A stretch of DNA of 64,000 nucleotides from Sedimentibacter sp. MB31-C6 (GTDB lineage Bacteria > Bacillota > Clostridia > Tissierellales > Sedimentibacteraceae): contig NZ_CP142396.1 of assembly GCF_035934735.1 (NCBI RefSeq), positions 1,364,001 to 1,428,000 of the forward strand. The letters run 5' to 3'. This document shows, piece after piece, positions 17,636-29,556 of this stretch. The position numbers were made by a program, and so were the translations under genes. The first letter of the stretch is position 1, and each line of letters starts with the position of its first letter. The notes beneath the pieces were generated by a model that was not told the origin of the DNA, ran no database searches, and saw only the letters and a program-made list of their open reading frames with translations.

Positions 17636-18004
17636 CTAGTTCATATATTTTTCAAAACTAATTTTATTGTAGTCTAAATCTAATTCATATTTATCCGATA
17701 AGCTTTCAATTATTAGAATACACATTTCATCTTTAATCTCATTTTTTTTATTTACTTTTCCCTTATTTAAATCAGTCACTTTTACTTTAAATTTGTCATT
17801 ATCAATAATATATTCTACTTCAAAAGGTTTTTCATTCTCTTTTATATTATTTATAAAAAATATGCAAATTTCTGATACAATAACTTTAATATCTTCTATA
17901 TCATCTACATTAAAACTATTAATATTAGATAATGCTGAAGATGTTAATCTTATTGTACTTATGTATTCTGACTTTTTTGGAATTGTTAATTTTACTTTAT
18001 CCAT
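17636..18004 (-). CDS. rsbW: RsbW/SpoIIAB-like anti-sigma factor with degenerate ATP site
   Basis: A 122-residue member of the RsbW family by its N-terminal KLTIPKKSEYISTIRLTSSAL and DIEDIKVIVSE, and by its place between rsbV and sigB. The ATPase motifs are eroded. The N-box Asn is lost (SEICIFFIN instead of SEACTNA), the G1 box reads VTDLNKG, and the glycine-rich G2 loop is absent (DEMCILIIESL). It may bind SigB but probably cannot phosphorylate RsbV. The ATG at 18002-18004 follows AAGGGTGAG; an upstream GTG at 18013 overlaps rsbV by 4 bp. Confidence 0.8.
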   Translation of the reverse strand: MDKVKLTIPKKSEYISTIRLTSSALSNINSFNVDDIEDIKVIVSEICIFFINNIKENEKPFEVEYIIDNDKFKVKVTDLNKGKVNKKNEIKDEMCILIIESLSDKYELDLDYNKISFEKYMN

Positions 18005-18009
18005 TATTC

Positions 18010-18324
18010 TCACCCTTGAATATTAAATACTTTATTTAGACCTGTTATATCAAATAATTTATAAATATTTGGTTTTAAATTTATTATACTAACTTCTAAG
18101 CTTTTTTCTTGCGCTTTTTTGTATATACTCATTAAAATACCTAAACCTGTACTGTCAATATAATCTAATTCATTTCCATTAATTATAATATTAGAATCTT
18201 TAGTTTCTATTAAATCAAAAATAACTTTTTTAAATTCTGGAGAAGTATATATATCTACTTCTCCAACAGGTATTATCTCTAAACTATTTTCTTTATTTTT
18301 CCCATATTTTATATTCAAAGACAT
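18010..18324 (-). CDS. rsbV: STAS-domain anti-anti-sigma factor
   Basis: A 104-residue single STAS domain. The phospho-acceptor loop is intact (YIDSTGLGILM, Ser near 58). In the standard partner switch, unphosphorylated RsbV binds RsbW and frees SigB. It is the first gene of the three-gene operon, starting 20 bp after gyrA, which suggests read-through from the gyrase operon as well as any promoter of its own. Confidence 0.9.
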   Translation of the reverse strand: MSLNIKYGKNKENSLEIIPVGEVDIYTSPEFKKVIFDLIETKDSNIIINGNELDYIDSTGLGILMSIYKKAQEKSLEVSIINLKPNIYKLFDITGLNKVFNIQG

Positions 18325-18344
18325 TTGAAACCTCCATATTAATA

Positions 18345-20798
18345 TTATTCTTCTATTTCCACATCTTCTTCTGGTATAATTTTGGCTACAGAAGCAACTT
18401 TGTCACCATTATTAAGTCTCATTGCTATTACTCCTTGAGTATCTCTTCCCATTATTGATACTCCAGATGTATGCATTCTAATTATTGAACCATTCGAACT
18501 TAATATCATAATATCATCTTCTTTATTTACTATTAAACAATCAACTATTTTTCCAGTTTTTTTGTTTATAGAATGAGATTTCATTCCCTTTCCGCCTCTA
18601 TTTTGACAGCGATATTCACTTGGATTAGTCATTTTAGCATAACCGTTTCTAGTAATTGTCATAATAAATTTATCATTTTCTTCTTGAGAAAGAATACCCA
18701 TAGATACTATTTCATCATCATTAGTCGTAGTAATAGCTTTTACTCCCATTGAATTTCTACCAGTTTCTCTTACATCTCTTTCACTAAATCTTATTCCTTT
18801 ACCATTTTTAGTTGTAATAAAAATATCCATTGTTCCATCAGTTTTATTTACGCTTATTAATTCATCATCTTCAGCAATTTTTATTGCAATAAGACCTGTT
18901 TTTCTTGAAGTATCAAATTCAGTGAGTTTTGTTTTTTTAATAATACCTTTTTTAGTAGCAAAGACCAAATATTCATTATCATTATAGTCTCTGATAGGAA
19001 TTAAAGCTCTAATTTTTTCATCTGTATCTATGTTTATAAGATTAATAGCTGCAGTACCTTTTGCTTGACGCCTTGCTTCTGGTACTTCATAAGCTTTTAT
19101 TCTATACATTTTACCTTTATTTGTTAAAAATAATAAGTAATCATGTGTAGATGTAATAAATAAATTTTTAACGAAGTCTTCATCTCTAGTTGTTAATGCT
19201 GTTATACCTTTTCCACCTCTTCTTTGAACCTTATATGTATCTTCTGGCAATCTCTTTATATATCCAAAATTAGTTAAAGTTATAGCAACATTTTCTTCTT
19301 CTATTAAATCTTCTACGTTAATTTCACCTTCATCTGCAATGATTTCTGTTCTTCTTTCATCATAATACTTATTTTTAATATCTGTTATTTCTTCTTTTAT
19401 AATTTGATCAACTAAGTATTGGTTAGCTAAAATTTCTTTAAACTTATTAATCATTTGAATTAACTCTTCATATTCTGTATCTAACTTTTCTCTTTCAAGG
19501 CCTTGTAATCGTCTTAGCCTCATATCTATAATAGCTCTAGCTTGAAGCTCAGATAAATTGAATCTTTCCATTAATTTTATTTCTGCATCATCATATGAAG
19601 CTCTTATTATTTTAATAATTTCATCTATATTGTCAATTGCTATTCTTAAACCTTCGACAATGTGAGCTCTTGCTTCTGCCTTATTTAAATCATACTTTGT
19701 TCTTCTTACTATTATTTCTCTTTGATGAAGTACATAATAATGAATCATATCTTTTAAATTTAAAACTTTAGGTTCACCATTAACTAAGGCAATCATAATA
19801 ATACTAAAATTATCTTGAAGCTGGGTATGTTTGTACAAATTATTGAGAATAACATTAGGATTGTAATCTCTTTTTATTTCAATTACAATACGCATACCCG
19901 TCCTATCACTTTCATCTCTTAAATCAGAAATTCCTTCAATTCTTTTATCTTTTACTAAATCTGCCATCTTTTCTATTAATCTGGCTTTATTAACTTGATA
20001 AGGTATTTCAGATACTATTATCCTGCTTTTATTATTTTTCATTTCTTCTATTTCGACACGAGATTTAACTTTTACTAAACCTCTTCCAGTCATATAAGCA
20101 TTTCTAATATTATCTTTTCCTACAATTATTGAACCTGTTGGAAAATCAGGTCCTTTTATATATCGCATTAATCCTGGAATATCAATATCTGGATCATCTA
20201 TGTATGCAATTATACCATTTATTACTTCCCCCAAATTATGTGGAGGAATGGAACTTGACATACCTACAGCTATACCAGATGACCCATTTACTAATAAATT
20301 AGGAAATCTCGCTGGTAAAACAACAGGCTCTTTTAATGTTTCGTCAAAGTTAGCTTTAAAATCAACTGTATCTTTATTAAAATCCTTAAGTAATTCTAAT
20401 GCCATTTTAGACATACGTGCTTCTGTATAACGCATTGCTGCTGCACCATCGCCATCAATTGATCCAAAATTTCCATGACCATCTACTAAAGGATAACGCA
20501 TTGAAAAACTTTGAGCCAATCTTACCATAGCATCATATACTGCTGTATCACCATGTGGATGATACTTACCAAGTACATCACCGACAATACGTGCACTTTT
20601 CTTATGTGGTTTATCTGGTGTAAGTCCTAATTCATTAGCCGAATAAAGTATTCTTCTATGAACAGGTTTTAAACCATCTCTAACATCAGGCAATGCTCTA
20701 CTTACTATAACAGTCATAGCATAATCAAGATAAGATTTTCTCATTTCTTCTGTAATATTTGTCTGTAAAATCTTATCATTATTTTCAATTTCACTCAT
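18345..20798 (-). CDS. gyrA: DNA gyrase subunit A
   Basis: An 817-residue type II topoisomerase breakage-reunion subunit. Catalytic Tyr124 is in [11 protein letters not shown]. The quinolone-determining region reads [14 protein letters not shown], with Thr85 and Asp89 at the positions of E. coli Ser83 and Asp87; this looks wild type for the group. The C-terminal beta-pinwheel carries the gyrase box QRRGGKG near residue 532, which marks gyrase rather than topoisomerase IV. Follows gyrB by 29 bp. Confidence 0.98.
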   Translation of the reverse strand: MSEIENNDKILQTNITEEMRKSYLDYAMTVIVSRALPDVRDGLKPVHRRILYSANELGLTPDKPHKKSARIVGDVLGKYHPHGDTAVYDAMVRLAQSFSMRYPLVDGHGNFGSIDGDGAAAMRYTEARMSKMALELLKDFNKDTVDFKANFDETLKEPVVLPARFPNLLVNGSSGIAVGMSSSIPPHNLGEVINGIIAYIDDPDIDIPGLMRYIKGPDFPTGSIIVGKDNIRNAYMTGRGLVKVKSRVEIEEMKNNKSRIIVSEIPYQVNKARLIEKMADLVKDKRIEGISDLRDESDRTGMRIVIEIKRDYNPNVILNNLYKHTQLQDNFSIIMIALVNGEPKVLNLKDMIHYYVLHQREIIVRRTKYDLNKAEARAHIVEGLRIAIDNIDEIIKIIRASYDDAEIKLMERFNLSELQARAIIDMRLRRLQGLEREKLDTEYEELIQMINKFKEILANQYLVDQIIKEEITDIKNKYYDERRTEIIADEGEINVEDLIEEENVAITLTNFGYIKRLPEDTYKVQRRGGKGITALTTRDEDFVKNLFITSTHDYLLFLTNKGKMYRIKAYEVPEARRQAKGTAAINLINIDTDEKIRALIPIRDYNDNEYLVFATKKGIIKKTKLTEFDTSRKTGLIAIKIAEDDELISVNKTDGTMDIFITTKNGKGIRFSERDVRETGRNSMGVKAITTTNDDEIVSMGILSQEENDKFIMTITRNGYAKMTNPSEYRCQNRGGKGMKSHSINKKTGKIVDCLIVNKEDDIMILSSNGSIIRMHTSGVSIMGRDTQGVIAMRLNNGDKVASVAKIIPEEDVEIEE

Positions 20799-20828
20799 TT
20801 ATAACCTCCACAATAACAGCAATCTATA

Positions 20829-22739
<1,911 letters not shown>

Positions 22740-22754
22740 TTATTTATAACTCCT

Positions 22755-23876
22755 CTAATTAGTAATGTTTCCTATTTTACCTTCACTTATGTAAAAATTT
22801 TTTTTATTACTATATTTTGTTAAATTATATAAATCATTGTCATCAGTTGTTGTTATAACTGTTTGTATATTCTTTATATAATTTAATAAATATCCTTTTC
22901 TTTTACTATCTAGCTCAGATAAAACATCGTCTAATAGCAAAATAGGATATTCACCTATTTCATTTTTGATTATCTCTATTTCTGCTAATTTAACTGCAAG
23001 TATTGCAGAACGTTGTTGTCCTTGAGAACCAAAATACTTACATTCCTTACCATTAATTTTTATACTTAAGTCATCTTTATTAGGTCCATATAAGGTTGTA
23101 CATTTTTGTAATTCCTGTTGAAAATTTGAACTTATTTTTTTCCTAAATAAATCTTTAATATCAGATTTATCCATATCATTTACATTTCCTATATTACATA
23201 TATAATTAATATCTAGTTTTTCTTTATTACCTGAAATATCTGAATAAATATCTATAGTAAATTTTTTTAAGTTATTTATATACTCATTTCTATAATAAAT
23301 TATTTCCGTACCAATATTTATTAAATAATCATTCCAAATATTAATAATATCCTTATTATCTGGTTTTGTACAGTAATTTTTTAAAATTATATTTCTTTCT
23401 GTAATTATTTTCTTATATTTAGCTAGTAAATATTTATATTTTGGTTTAATTTGAGATATATCTATATTTATAAACTTTCTTCTTTCAACAGGACTACCTT
23501 TAATTATCTTCATATCATCGGGAGTAAATATAACATTATTCAAAATACCTATCATTTCAGAAGTTTTATCTAATTTTACTTTATTTATAAAAACTTGTTT
23601 TCTTTTATTTTTTTCTAAAATTAACTCAATATTAATTTTATAATTATTTTTAATTAAAGATAATTCAACTAAACTTTTGTTTTCTTCAAAATTAATTAAT
23701 TCACTTTCTTTATTAAGTCTAAATGTTCTTCCTATTGAGCAAAGATATATTGATTCAAGGAGGTTAGTTTTTCCTTGACCATTATCTCCAATAAAAATAT
23801 TTAAAACTGAATCTAAATCAATATTTACTTCCTTAAGATTTCTATAATCCCTTAATTTTAAGCTATTTACTATCAT
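22755..23876 (-). CDS. recF: DNA replication and repair protein RecF
   Basis: A 373-residue SMC-like ATPase that loads RecA at gaps through RecFOR. Walker A is IFIGDNGQGKTNLLESIYL, the signature motif is YFGSQGQQRSAILAVKLAE and Walker B is ILLLDDVLSELD. Its ATG overlaps the yaaA stop (TAATG), so the two are translationally coupled. Confidence 0.97.
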   Translation of the reverse strand: MIVNSLKLRDYRNLKEVNIDLDSVLNIFIGDNGQGKTNLLESIYLCSIGRTFRLNKESELINFEENKSLVELSLIKNNYKINIELILEKNKRKQVFINKVKLDKTSEMIGILNNVIFTPDDMKIIKGSPVERRKFINIDISQIKPKYKYLLAKYKKIITERNIILKNYCTKPDNKDIINIWNDYLINIGTEIIYYRNEYINNLKKFTIDIYSDISGNKEKLDINYICNIGNVNDMDKSDIKDLFRKKISSNFQQELQKCTTLYGPNKDDLSIKINGKECKYFGSQGQQRSAILAVKLAEIEIIKNEIGEYPILLLDDVLSELDSKRKGYLLNYIKNIQTVITTTDDNDLYNLTKYSNKKNFYISEGKIGNITN

Positions 23877-24091
23877 TATTCCTCTTTTGAAATGATATAT
23901 TTTAAATTGTTAAATTCAACAATATCTCCTTCGTGCAATTTTTTTCCTCTTTGAAGTATGACTTCATCGTTGACTTTAACTAGTCCGTCCAAAATAACAA
24001 TTTTTGCCATACCCCCTCCTTCTATAACATTAATATATTTTAAAAATTGATCCAGTTTTATAAAATCAGTGTTTATTTTTATTTTTTCCAT
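23876..24091 (-). CDS. yaaA: S4-domain RNA-binding protein YaaA
   Basis: A 71-residue protein that is a single S4 domain: IKLDQFLKYINVIEGGGMAK...VKVNDEV, then RGKKLHEGDIVEF. Small S4 proteins are always found between dnaN and recF in Firmicutes; a role in ribosome maturation has been proposed for the B. subtilis protein. It sits 102 bp after dnaN and overlaps recF by one base. Confidence 0.93.
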   Translation of the reverse strand: MEKIKINTDFIKLDQFLKYINVIEGGGMAKIVILDGLVKVNDEVILQRGKKLHEGDIVEFNNLKYIISKEE

Positions 24092-24193
24092 ATTATACCT
24101 CTAATTTATTAATAATTCTATTTAATTTTTATAATATTGGATATTTTTTACCGTAATAATTTATATTTATTATATTTTATATAATAATAAAAA

Positions 24194-25294
24194 TTAACTT
24201 ATTCTTACTGGTAGAACCATATAAATATAACTATCACTATTTTCTTCTTTTAGAAAACAAGGATTATTTTTTCCAACTATACTTAATGTTAATTTTTCAT
24301 TTTCAATAACTTTTAAAACATCAAGCATATATTTAGAATTAAATCCAATTTTCAAATTTTCTCCTTCTTTTTCAATAGAAATATTTTCTTCAACATTTCC
24401 ATATTCAGAAGCAGAATTAATTTGCATATTATTATCTTTTATGTCAAGTATTATTAAATTATTTTTATCATCTCTAGCTAATAGAGATGCTCTTTCTATA
24501 CTATTTTTAAAATCAGTATTATTAATTTTCAATAATGAGACATAATTATCTTTTAAAATTCCTTCATAATCAATAAATTTACCTTCAAGTAAATTAGAAA
24601 TTATAGTTGTATTATCAAAATTAAAAGATATATGACTATCTGATATTGTAATTTTTGTAATTCCCTTATTTTCTTCTATTATTCTTAATATTTCTAATAG
24701 TGTTTTAGAAGGAACTACTACTGATACTTCCCCATCATATTCAATAGGCTCTCTTTTTACTGCCATTCTATACCCATCAAGAGCAGCAAAAGTACATATG
24801 TTATTTTTGATTTCTATTAAACATCCAGTAAATATTGGTCTAATATTTTCTTGGGCAGCTGCAAAATAAGTAAGTTTTATCATATTTTTCAATAATTCAG
24901 TTTTTATATTTATAGTATTACCTTCATTGTTAAATGTATTATCAGGATATTCAGTTGCTGAATTACCAAGAATAGTTATTTCAGAATTTAAACATTTTAT
25001 TTCTATGTTATTTTTTTCAGTTGAGTCAATATAAACAGTAGAATTAGATGGTAATTTTCTAACAAAATCTCCTATTAATCTTGCATGTACAACTATAGAA
25101 CCTTCTTCTAATACTTCACATGGAGAATAAGTTTTAATTCCTAATTCTAAATCAGTTGCAGTTAAAATTAATTGATTGTTTTTAGCTTCTATTAATATAC
25201 CAGATAAAATTGGAAGTGCAGTTCTTGAAGAAACAGCTTTTTGTACTATATTTATTGATTTATAAAAATCATTTTGGTTTATTTTGATTTTCAT
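24194..25294 (-). CDS. dnaN: DNA polymerase III beta clamp
   Basis: The 366-residue sliding clamp made of three repeated domains. Family segments include SRTALPILSGILIEA near residue 22, the middle-domain AALDGYRMAVKR and the C-terminal MVLPVRIS, which forms part of the partner-binding pocket. Lies 246 bp downstream of dnaA, with a second set of DnaA-box-like sites in the gap. Confidence 0.98.
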   Translation of the reverse strand: MKIKINQNDFYKSINIVQKAVSSRTALPILSGILIEAKNNQLILTATDLELGIKTYSPCEVLEEGSIVVHARLIGDFVRKLPSNSTVYIDSTEKNNIEIKCLNSEITILGNSATEYPDNTFNNEGNTINIKTELLKNMIKLTYFAAAQENIRPIFTGCLIEIKNNICTFAALDGYRMAVKREPIEYDGEVSVVVPSKTLLEILRIIEENKGITKITISDSHISFNFDNTTIISNLLEGKFIDYEGILKDNYVSLLKINNTDFKNSIERASLLARDDKNNLIILDIKDNNMQINSASEYGNVEENISIEKEGENLKIGFNSKYMLDVLKVIENEKLTLSIVGKNNPCFLKEENSDSYIYMVLPVRIS

Positions 25295-25540
25295 TTTTCT
25301 CTCCTTATAAAATAAAATGTGGACAAGTGATAAAAATTTTTTTAGTAGTAATATATAAAATAATTATTAGTAATATTAGTAGGCACTGTTAATTTGTTGA
25401 AAACTATAAATCATATTGATATTTAGATATCTGTTTACAAATATGATTGTTAATTAATTTATTTTTTATTAGTTAACAAAAAATAAAAATAAGTTTTTGT
25501 TAACAACTATTCACTTTTTGTCAACAGCTTTAAATAATAA
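25295..25540. other. dnaA-dnaN intergenic half of the replication origin
   Basis: This very AT-rich 246-bp gap holds DnaA-box-like sites: TGTGGACAA (25318-25326), TTGTTAACA (about 25497-25505) and TTGTCAACA (25518-25526). In B. subtilis the unwinding element lies in the same gap, so this is the likely melting site of a bipartite origin. The boxes each differ from TTATCCACA by one or more bases. Confidence 0.6.
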
Positions 25541-26875
25541 CTAATTGTTCAGCATGGATATTATATCATCTATATTTTTCTTAACTTCTTGATTACTTTC
25601 AATATCACTTTCAATCTTGTTATATGCATGAAGAACCGTTGAATGATCTCTACCTCCAAATTCTTCTCCTAATTTAGGAAGAGAATAATCTGTTAGTTTT
25701 CTAGAAACAAACATTGCCACTTGTCTTGGAAATGCTATGTTTTTAGTTTTCTTTTTTGATATTAAGTCTTCTACTGAAATATTATAATAATTAGAAACTA
25801 CTTCTTTAATATCAATAATAGAAATTTTCTTGTTATTAGAAATTAGATGTTTTAGTGCTTCTTGAGCAAGTTCCAGAGTAACTTCCTTTTTATTTGTCAA
25901 AGATGCATATGCATAAATTCTTATAAGGGCTCCTTCAAGTTTTCTGATATTTGATTGAATATTTTGAGCTATATATAATATTACTTCGTCAGGAACATCA
26001 TAATTTTCAGCTTCAGCTTTTTTTCTAAGTATTGCTGTTCTTGTTTCATAATCAGGAGGTTGTATGTCAGCTATTAATCCCCATTCAAAACGTGATCTTA
26101 ACCTATCTTCAAGAGTAGGAATTTCACTAGGTGGATTATCACTTGATACAATTATTTGTTTATTTGCTTCATGAAGTGCATTAAAGGTATGAAAAAATTC
26201 TTCTTGAGTACTTTCTTTACCAGCAATAAATTGTATATCATCTACTAATAATACATCAGCTTTTCTATAGGTATTTCTGAATTCTTCATTTTTTCCATCT
26301 TTAATAGAGTTAATTAAATCATTAGTAAATTTTTCTGAAGTAACATATAAAACTGAAGAATTAGGATTATTATCAAGTATATAGTGACCTATTGCATGCA
26401 TTAAGTGAGTTTTTCCAAGTCCTACCCCTCCATATAAAAATAATGGATTATACGCTGACGAAGGTGCCTCTGCTACTGCTAAAGAGGCAGCATGAGCAAA
26501 TCTGTTACTATTTCCTATAATAAAATTGTCAAATCTGTATTTAGGATTTAATTTTCTGTTATTGTTTGTGTCAGAATCATCTTCAGAAGTGCTTTCTTTT
26601 TTTGAATGTTTAGAATCATTATCGATATTTTCACCTGGAACTGTAAGAATTAATTCAGTTTCCTTTTTTAATACATAATTAAATGCATTTTTTAAAAAAT
26701 TATAATGTCTTTTTTGTATAGTATTCCTTAAAAAGTCATCTGCAGTTTCTAAATATATAGTATTATTCTTATAAGCAACTATTTTAAGGGGTTTAAACCA
26801 AGTATTAAAACTTACTTGATTTGTGTCCTCTTTAACTATTTCAAGGACCTCATTCCAAAGTTCTTCAAAATTCAT
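25541..26875 (-). CDS. dnaA: Chromosomal replication initiator DnaA
   Basis: A 444-residue initiator. Domain I is residues 1-80, followed by an acidic linker (near 105-125). The AAA+ domain has Walker [17 protein letters not shown], Walker [15 protein letters not shown] and sensor [14 protein letters not shown]. The C-terminal DNA-binding domain carries the signature [23 protein letters not shown] site precedes the ATG. DnaA boxes upstream probably give autoregulation. Confidence 0.99.
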   Translation of the reverse strand: MNFEELWNEVLEIVKEDTNQVSFNTWFKPLKIVAYKNNTIYLETADDFLRNTIQKRHYNFLKNAFNYVLKKETELILTVPGENIDNDSKHSKKESTSEDDSDTNNNRKLNPKYRFDNFIIGNSNRFAHAASLAVAEAPSSAYNPLFLYGGVGLGKTHLMHAIGHYILDNNPNSSVLYVTSEKFTNDLINSIKDGKNEEFRNTYRKADVLLVDDIQFIAGKESTQEEFFHTFNALHEANKQIIVSSDNPPSEIPTLEDRLRSRFEWGLIADIQPPDYETRTAILRKKAEAENYDVPDEVILYIAQNIQSNIRKLEGALIRIYAYASLTNKKEVTLELAQEALKHLISNNKKISIIDIKEVVSNYYNISVEDLISKKKTKNIAFPRQVAMFVSRKLTDYSLPKLGEEFGGRDHSTVLHAYNKIESDIESNQEVKKNIDDIISMLNN

Positions 26876-26880
26876 TTTAT

Positions 26881-27186
26881 CCTCCCCGTTGTTGATAAAG
26901 AAATTAAAAGATTGTTGATAATTTAATTTTTTTATATTTAAATGTATAGTATAAACAATTGTTGATAGTAATTATTAACAATTGTAACAATTTATTTTGC
27001 AACATTTAATAAAGCCTTTCAATAAGTTGTCCATAAATTAAACACATTAAGAAACTTATCCACAGGCCTATATAATCTTATCATTTTTTATCCACAATTT
27101 CAATTTAATTTTATTTTTTTTAAAAAATAATTGCAAAATGATTTAAAATGTAGTATATTACAATAGCTAAAATCTTTTTTGTATGC
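26881..27186. other. Replication origin oriC, upstream part (DnaA box cluster)
   Basis: The 403-bp gap between the divergent dnaA and rpmH genes contains two perfect DnaA boxes TTATCCACA (27056-27064 and 27088-27096), two one-mismatch boxes in the other orientation TGTTGATAA (26890-26898, 26913-26921), and weaker ones at 26960-26968 and 27028-27036. Gene direction switches from minus to plus here, as expected at the start of bidirectional replication. Confidence 0.9.
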
Positions 27187-27215
27187 TTGACATGCAATAT
27201 CAAAAATATTATAAT
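27187..27215 (+). promoter_or_regulatory. rpmH promoter
   Basis: TTGACA (27187-27192), 17-bp spacer, TATAAT (27210-27215). A perfect consensus promoter about 65 bp before the rpmH GTG, right at the edge of the DnaA box cluster. Confidence 0.88.
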
Positions 27216-27278
27216 TTATAAATATGAAAATTTTAGATATTTATATAGATATCTGCTGCGTAAGGAGGTGTTTTTACA

Positions 27279-27413
27279 GTGAAAAGAACTTATCAACCAA
27301 AAAGAAGACAAAGAAGCAGAGAACATGGATTTATTAAAAGAATGAGTACAAAATCTGGAAGAAATGTTTTAAAAAGAAGAAGGACAAAAGGTAGAAAAAA
27401 ATTGTCAGCATAA
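27279..27413 (+). CDS. rpmH: 50S ribosomal protein L34
   Basis: A 44-residue, highly basic protein beginning [18 protein letters not shown] and ending GRKKLSA, the full L34 sequence. GTG start at 27279 with AAGGAGGTG eight bases upstream. First gene of the right-hand replichore and of the rpmH-rnpA-yidD-yidC-jag run. Confidence 0.97.
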   Translation: MKRTYQPKRRQRSREHGFIKRMSTKSGRNVLKRRRTKGRKKLSA

Positions 27414-27462
27414 GGCCGCATTAGTGGCCTTTTATTCCAATAAAGAATACTAAGGTATTAAT

Positions 27463-27804
27463 ATGATAATAATAAAGAAAAATATAGAATATAAGTCTGT
27501 TTATAATTGTAAAAATTCTGTTTCAGATTATAATCTAGTTTTATTTCTTAAAAATAATAAATTAGGATATAATAGGTTTGGTTTTACAACTGCGAAAAAA
27601 ATAAAAAAAGCAGTTGCCAGAAATATTATTAGAAGAAGGTTAAAAGAAATAGTAAGACTTAATGAGTATAAGTTAAAAGAGGGTTATGATATAATATTAA
27701 TGGCAAGAGTAAATGCTACTGAATCTGATTATAAAAAATTAGAAAAATCTTTTAATAAATTAATAAAGAAAAAGAATTTATTTAAGGGTGAGTTAAATAA
27801 GTAA
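27463..27804 (+). CDS. rnpA: Ribonuclease P protein component
   Basis: A 113-residue basic protein that assists RNase P RNA in tRNA 5' maturation. The family RNR motif is seen as [16 protein letters not shown] near residue 45, and the N-terminal region has the usual short beta strands. It follows rpmH by 49 bp; its last 8 bp overlap yidD. Confidence 0.95.
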   Translation: MIIIKKNIEYKSVYNCKNSVSDYNLVLFLKNNKLGYNRFGFTTAKKIKKAVARNIIRRRLKEIVRLNEYKLKEGYDIILMARVNATESDYKKLEKSFNKLIKKKNLFKGELNK

Positions 27805-28006
27805 AATATTAATTAATATAATAAAGTTATATCAGAAATTTTCTTCTAGTACAGGCATTAGACACTGTAGGTTTTATCCTACTTGTTCACAATATTTTAT
27901 AGAAGCACTACAAAAATATGGTTTTTTTAAAGGCTCATATCTGGGAATACGTCGAATATTAAGATGTCATCCTTTTAATCCTGGTGGGTATGATCCTTTG
28001 AAATAA
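27797..28006 (+). CDS. yidD: Membrane protein insertion efficiency factor YidD, non-canonical start
   Basis: Frame 27797-28006 encodes the full YidD pattern: [57 protein letters not shown]. It joins rnpA and yidC as usual. There is no ATG, GTG or TTG between the upstream in-frame stop and the conserved core. The best start is ATA at 27797, six bases after AAGGGTG, which gives S-K-I-L-I-N-I-I as expected for the family N-terminus. An ATT at 27812 is the alternative. Length 69 residues. Confidence 0.85.
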   Translation: MSKILINIIKLYQKFSSSTGIRHCRFYPTCSQYFIEALQKYGFFKGSYLGIRRILRCHPFNPGGYDPLK

Positions 28007-28020
28007 TACGGAGGATAATA

Positions 28021-28800
28021 ATGTTAGATTTCATTGCTGTACCTATTGGTATGCTTGTAAAATTGTTATATAATATGGTATTGGTAGTAGATACTGAAAT
28101 ATTGTCTGCATATGCAATATCAATAATCTTATCTACAATTATTTTTAAATTGGTTTTAATGCCTCTAACTTTAAAGCAGACAAAATCAATGAAAAAGATG
28201 CAGGAGTTAAATCCACAAATTAAAGAATTACAAGAAAAATACGGAAAAGATCCACAAACATTACAAAGAAAACAAATGGAATTATATAAGGAAGCTAATT
28301 ATAGTCCCTTTACTGGATGTTTACCAATGTTATTACAGTTTCCAATATTAATTGCTTTTTTCTATGTTTTGAGAGAACCTGTTAAATTTATTTTTCAAGA
28401 TCAAGCTTATTTTGATACAATAAATAAAACATTTTTGTGGATTAGTGATTTAGGCTTTACTGAAAATTATGTATTTTCAGATGGAATTGTAAATGGTTTA
28501 TCAATGGGAGGAATTGAATTACCTTTTATCGGTGCTGCAGTTCCTATTTTAGCAGTGATTTCAGGTTTTACAACTTATTTAACTACAAAGATGACATCTG
28601 CTGGGCAACCTACAGTAAATGAACAACAGCAATCTACTCAGAAGACTATGAATATGATGATGCCAATTATGATATTTATATTTTCAATACAATTTCCGTC
28701 TGGATTAGCTTTATACTGGGTAGTTTCAAATATATTCCAAGCTGTTCAGCAATATGTAATAATGAATTCGTCCAAACGTCCAAAGGAGGAATTAAAATAG
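28021..28800 (+). CDS. yidC: Membrane protein insertase YidC/Oxa1
   Basis: A 259-residue, short Gram-positive YidC with five membrane segments. Landmarks are the cytoplasmic loop MPLTLKQTKSMKKMQELNPQIKELQEKYGKD, the Arg of the hydrophilic groove (YVLREPVKF) and the last helix FPSGLALYWVVSNIFQ. No clear lipobox is visible. It ends one base before jag, in the usual rnpA-yidD-yidC-jag order. Confidence 0.95.
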   Translation: MLDFIAVPIGMLVKLLYNMVLVVDTEILSAYAISIILSTIIFKLVLMPLTLKQTKSMKKMQELNPQIKELQEKYGKDPQTLQRKQMELYKEANYSPFTGCLPMLLQFPILIAFFYVLREPVKFIFQDQAYFDTINKTFLWISDLGFTENYVFSDGIVNGLSMGGIELPFIGAAVPILAVISGFTTYLTTKMTSAGQPTVNEQQQSTQKTMNMMMPIMIFIFSIQFPSGLALYWVVSNIFQAVQQYVIMNSSKRPKEELK

Positions 28801-29424
28801 ATGAAAAGTGTAACAATTGAAAGATCTACTGTTGATGAAGCTGTAAATGCAGCTATAGCTGAGCTTGAATCTGAAATTGATGAAGTCGATATTGAAGTAA
28901 TTAATGAAGCTTCAAAGGGGTTTTTCGGTTTTGGAAGTAAGGGTGCTAAGGTTAAAGTTACAGTTGTTAATGGACCAAAAGAGAAAGTTAGGAAATTCTT
29001 TGATTTTTTACTCGAAAAAATGGACATAAAGGCAGATTATGAAATTGAATTATCAAATAATACTTTGAAAGTTAATATTACTAATATTGATGATGATGAT
29101 AAAGGTATTGTTATAGGAAAAAGAGGTAAAAATCTAGATGAAATTCAATTCATAATGAATTTAATTGTAAACAAAGGAAAGCAAAATTACATTAGAGTAA
29201 TATTTAATGTAGAAGATTACAGAGAAAAAAGAGAAGAGACGCTAAAACGTCTGGCAAAAAAAATGGCTGAAAAATGCAGATACTATAATCATAAGGTAAG
29301 GTTAGAGCCAATGAATCCATATGAAAGAAGGATAATTCACTCAGCTTTACAGGAAGAAAGAGATATTATTACTTATTCAGAAGGTGTAGAACCATATAGA
29401 AAAGTAGTAATTGATTTAAAGTAA
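28801..29424 (+). CDS. jag: RNA-binding protein Jag/KhpB (EloR)
   Basis: A 207-residue protein with an N-terminal Jag-N domain, with ASKGFFGFGSKGAKV, a type II KH domain with GIVIGKRGKNLDEIQFI near residue 105, and a C-terminal R3H domain with MNPYERRIIHSALQ. It binds RNA with KhpA and affects cell elongation in other Firmicutes. It starts immediately after yidC and ends before a clear terminator. Confidence 0.95.
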   Translation: MKSVTIERSTVDEAVNAAIAELESEIDEVDIEVINEASKGFFGFGSKGAKVKVTVVNGPKEKVRKFFDFLLEKMDIKADYEIELSNNTLKVNITNIDDDDKGIVIGKRGKNLDEIQFIMNLIVNKGKQNYIRVIFNVEDYREKREETLKRLAKKMAEKCRYYNHKVRLEPMNPYERRIIHSALQEERDIITYSEGVEPYRKVVIDLK

Positions 29425-29440
29425 GTAAATAAAAGATTAA

Positions 29441-29470
29441 TATAACCCGGTCAACCGGGTTATATTTTAT
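29441..29470 (+). terminator. Terminator after jag
   Basis: TATAACCCGG (29441-29450), loop TCAA, CCGGGTTATA (29455-29464), then TTTTAT. A 10-bp GC-rich stem. Confidence 0.88.
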
Positions 29471-29556
29471 GATAAATAGTTATGTACATTTAAATAATTT
29501 TAATGTAAAATGTATATATTGATAGTATATATTGTTTAGAAAGAAACGGTGATAAC

